Of a stretch of DNA of 64,000 nucleotides, positions 62,963 to 64,000 are shown piece by piece (position 1 is the first letter of the stretch; every line of letters starts with the position of its first letter). The translations under genes were made by a program, and so were the position numbers. The stretch is from an uncultured Pseudovibrio sp. GTDB lineage: Bacteria > Pseudomonadota > Alphaproteobacteria > Rhizobiales > Stappiaceae. The notes under the pieces are model-generated. The model did not search any database. It saw only the letters and a program-made list of their open reading frames with translations, and was not told the origin of the DNA. The stretch lies in contig CANMBS010000001.1 in assembly GCA_947496145.1 (NCBI GenBank), positions 1-64,000 of the forward strand, in the 5' to 3' direction.

Positions 62963-62991
62963 AAATTGAATAGAATTTACCTATTCAATTT
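62963..62991. promoter_or_regulatory. AT-rich inverted repeat between ubiX and the small exported protein gene
   Basis: Perfect 11-base arms AAATTGAATAG / CTATTCAATTT with a seven-base spacer, about 30 bases before the small-protein start and 90 bases after ubiX. On the minus strand it is followed by TTTTAATG, so it could be a weak terminator, an operator or a leader hairpin. Confidence 0.4.
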
Positions 62992-63082
62992 CCAAGGTAA
63001 GGTAGCCCTCTTCCTGTAAACTTAGCGGTCATGCTTCATGGTGAATTTTCATTAGATTCGGATTAAGTACCCGGCTAAGGGT

Positions 63083-63646
63083 TTACTTCCATCTCGTCAT
63101 ATCCCCACCCGGATCTATACCTAGTGTATTAATGCCACGAGCAGCAATTTCTCTGAGCATATCTTCTGCATTTTGCATATTTGCATAAAAAGGAGGCACT
63201 GGAGGTGTGATAATGCCTCCCATTCGGGTCACTTTAAGCATGGCTTCCAAATGCCCTTCATGCAGTGGTGTCTCTCTTGGAACCAACACGAGTTTACATC
63301 GTTCTTTTAGCATCACATCTGCGGCCCGGGTGAGCAGGTTCTCCGAAAAGGAGTAGGCTACACCAGACAAGGTCCGCATGGAGCATGGAGTAATGATCAT
63401 GCCATCTGAGTGAAATGAACCACTTGCAATCGGTGCGGTCATTTCATCTGGCGCGTAGGTGACAGAGGCACGAGCCGTTAACTGCGCGATGCCATCTTCA
63501 CCAAGTTCATGCCTGACCGATGCAATTGCTCCTCTGGAGTGCACGAGGTGGGTTTCTATGTCCAGCTTACGCAGTATCTCAAGAGTTTTTAGGGCGAGTT
63601 GTGCGCCTGATGCGCCAGAGACTCCAACAATGATGCGTTTGGTCAT
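63083..63646 (-). CDS. ubiX: flavin prenyltransferase UbiX
   Basis: A 187-residue flavoprotein that prenylates FMN to make the cofactor of UbiD. Diagnostic motifs are RIIVGVSGASGAQLALKTLEIL at the N-terminus, PIASGSFHSDGMIITPCSMRTLSGVAYSF in the middle, and LVPRETPLHEGHLEAMLKVTRMGGIITPPVP (in part). Ubiquinone synthesis. It follows ubiD by five bases on the same strand, so the enzyme and the maker of its cofactor are co-expressed. Confidence 0.95.
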   Translation of the reverse strand: MTKRIIVGVSGASGAQLALKTLEILRKLDIETHLVHSRGAIASVRHELGEDGIAQLTARASVTYAPDEMTAPIASGSFHSDGMIITPCSMRTLSGVAYSFSENLLTRAADVMLKERCKLVLVPRETPLHEGHLEAMLKVTRMGGIITPPVPPFYANMQNAEDMLREIAARGINTLGIDPGGDMTRWK

Positions 63647-63651
63647 ATAGA

Positions 63652-64000
63652 TTACTCGCTTTCACCTTTCGGCACTTCTGACTGACGAGTATCCCTATCA
63701 GACTCTGGTTGACCACTTTCTTGTTTTTGCGGAAGACCACCCGGAAACAGCTCGTCCCAGCGATCCGCTACTTTTTTACTCAACTCTTCCGGCATGCGCA
63801 TAACTTCAGGCCAGTCGGTTCTTGTTTCAGAGCCTATTTTCGTTGTGGCATCAATGCCAAGCTTGCCGCCTAAGCCTTCCATACCAGATGCAAAGTCCAG
63901 CGTATCAACCGGGGTTCGATCCAGAACAACCAGATCGCGAGAGGGATCCATGCGGGTGGCGACGGCCCACATCACATCACTCCAGTTCCGGCAGTCGATA
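63652..64000 (-). CDS. ubiD: 4-hydroxy-3-polyprenylbenzoate decarboxylase UbiD, 3' part only
   Basis: The frame is open from the window edge at 64000 and reads IDCRNWSDVMWAVATRMDPSRD, LDRTPVDTLDFASGMEGLGGKLGIDATTK, matching the C-terminus of UbiD (the RNWxDVIWAxxTRMDPxRD and LDFAS segments). It decarboxylates the ubiquinone precursor with prenylated FMN. The catalytic core and start lie outside the window. The extreme C-terminus is a polar tail unlike E. coli UbiD. An internal GTG at 63975 is not the true start. Confidence 0.93.
   Translation of the reverse strand, partial: IDCRNWSDVMWAVATRMDPSRDLVVLDRTPVDTLDFASGMEGLGGKLGIDATTKIGSETRTDWPEVMRMPEELSKKVADRWDELFPGGLPQKQESGQPESDRDTRQSEVPKGESE

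Overview
The window looks like a chromosomal segment of a marine alphaproteobacterium of about 50% GC. Gene content (gltS, opgC/opgH, NsrR-type Rrf2 regulator, globin-coupled MCP, alphaproteobacterial intergenic repeats, a B12 cluster with a CbiX/DUF6732 pair) and the rRNA leader at the left edge fit Hyphomicrobiales/Stappiaceae. A Pseudovibrio-like organism is my best guess, but this is inference from style and not a database match. I see no insertion sequence, prophage, CRISPR array or tRNA.

Layout. 0-0.25 kb: promoter and leader of an rRNA operon running leftwards out of the window. 0.25-5 kb: a poorly populated stretch with a secreted cupin, a clearly decayed secreted-protein gene (one frameshift plus one nonsense codon) and two divergent paralogues of a nucleotidyltransferase-like family, one without its catalytic aspartates. 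5.2-7.1 kb: pyrC-pyrE with a terminator-like hairpin between them. 7.2-10 kb: a coiled-coil protein and three small exported proteins. 10.1-14.8 kb: a LysR regulator facing a 42-codon microORF across a palindrome, gltS, a TPR-methyltransferase and a ferredoxin-reductase-like protein with degenerate cofactor motifs. 14.8-20 kb: a signalling block with a membrane GGDEF-EAL protein, an NsrR-like Rrf2 regulator and a HemAT-like globin chemoreceptor behind a perfect FNR/FixK box. 20.3-23.5 kb: an orphan Tat-exported substrate-binding protein with its own FNR box and a short leader ORF abutting a hairpin, then a cyclic-nucleotide-domain/CPBP-protease-fold fusion lacking the usual glutamates.

23.5-29 kb: an RND efflux pair preceded by an SDR-fold protein without catalytic residues and a 34-codon ORF. 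29-41 kb: a K+ channel with a zinc-ribbon tail, a secreted esterase, a CoA-transferase/TPP-enzyme pair, a DUF302 protein, a YeeE/YedE sulfur transporter, a TTC38-type TPR protein, and convergent opgC and opgH for periplasmic glucans. 41-46 kb: the most intriguing locus, a tightly overlapping operon of MDR dehydrogenase, PTPS/QueD-fold protein, GT4 glycosyltransferase and methyltransferase, with a NUDIX hydrolase and a stand-alone RibD reductase opposite. I read it as a candidate pathway for a glycosylated, methylated pterin-like compound.

46.6-57.4 kb: a nearly complete corrin-ring cluster (cobK, cbiD / cobA, cobB / DUF6732, cbiX, cobH, cobL, cobI, cbiG-cobJ, cobM). Its CbiX, CbiD and CbiG components point to early cobalt insertion. 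57.8-64 kb: a GcvR-like ACT protein, guanine deaminase, gamma-glutamyltransferase, an Asp/Glu-racemase-family protein, a small exported protein, ubiX, and the 3' end of ubiD cut by the window edge. A dispersed two-hairpin intergenic repeat occurs three times (4.0, 9.9 and 59.9 kb).

A recurrent theme is recognisable folds whose canonical active-site residues are missing (at 3.1, 13.8, 22.2, 27.9 and 42.0 kb). Each is reported separately.
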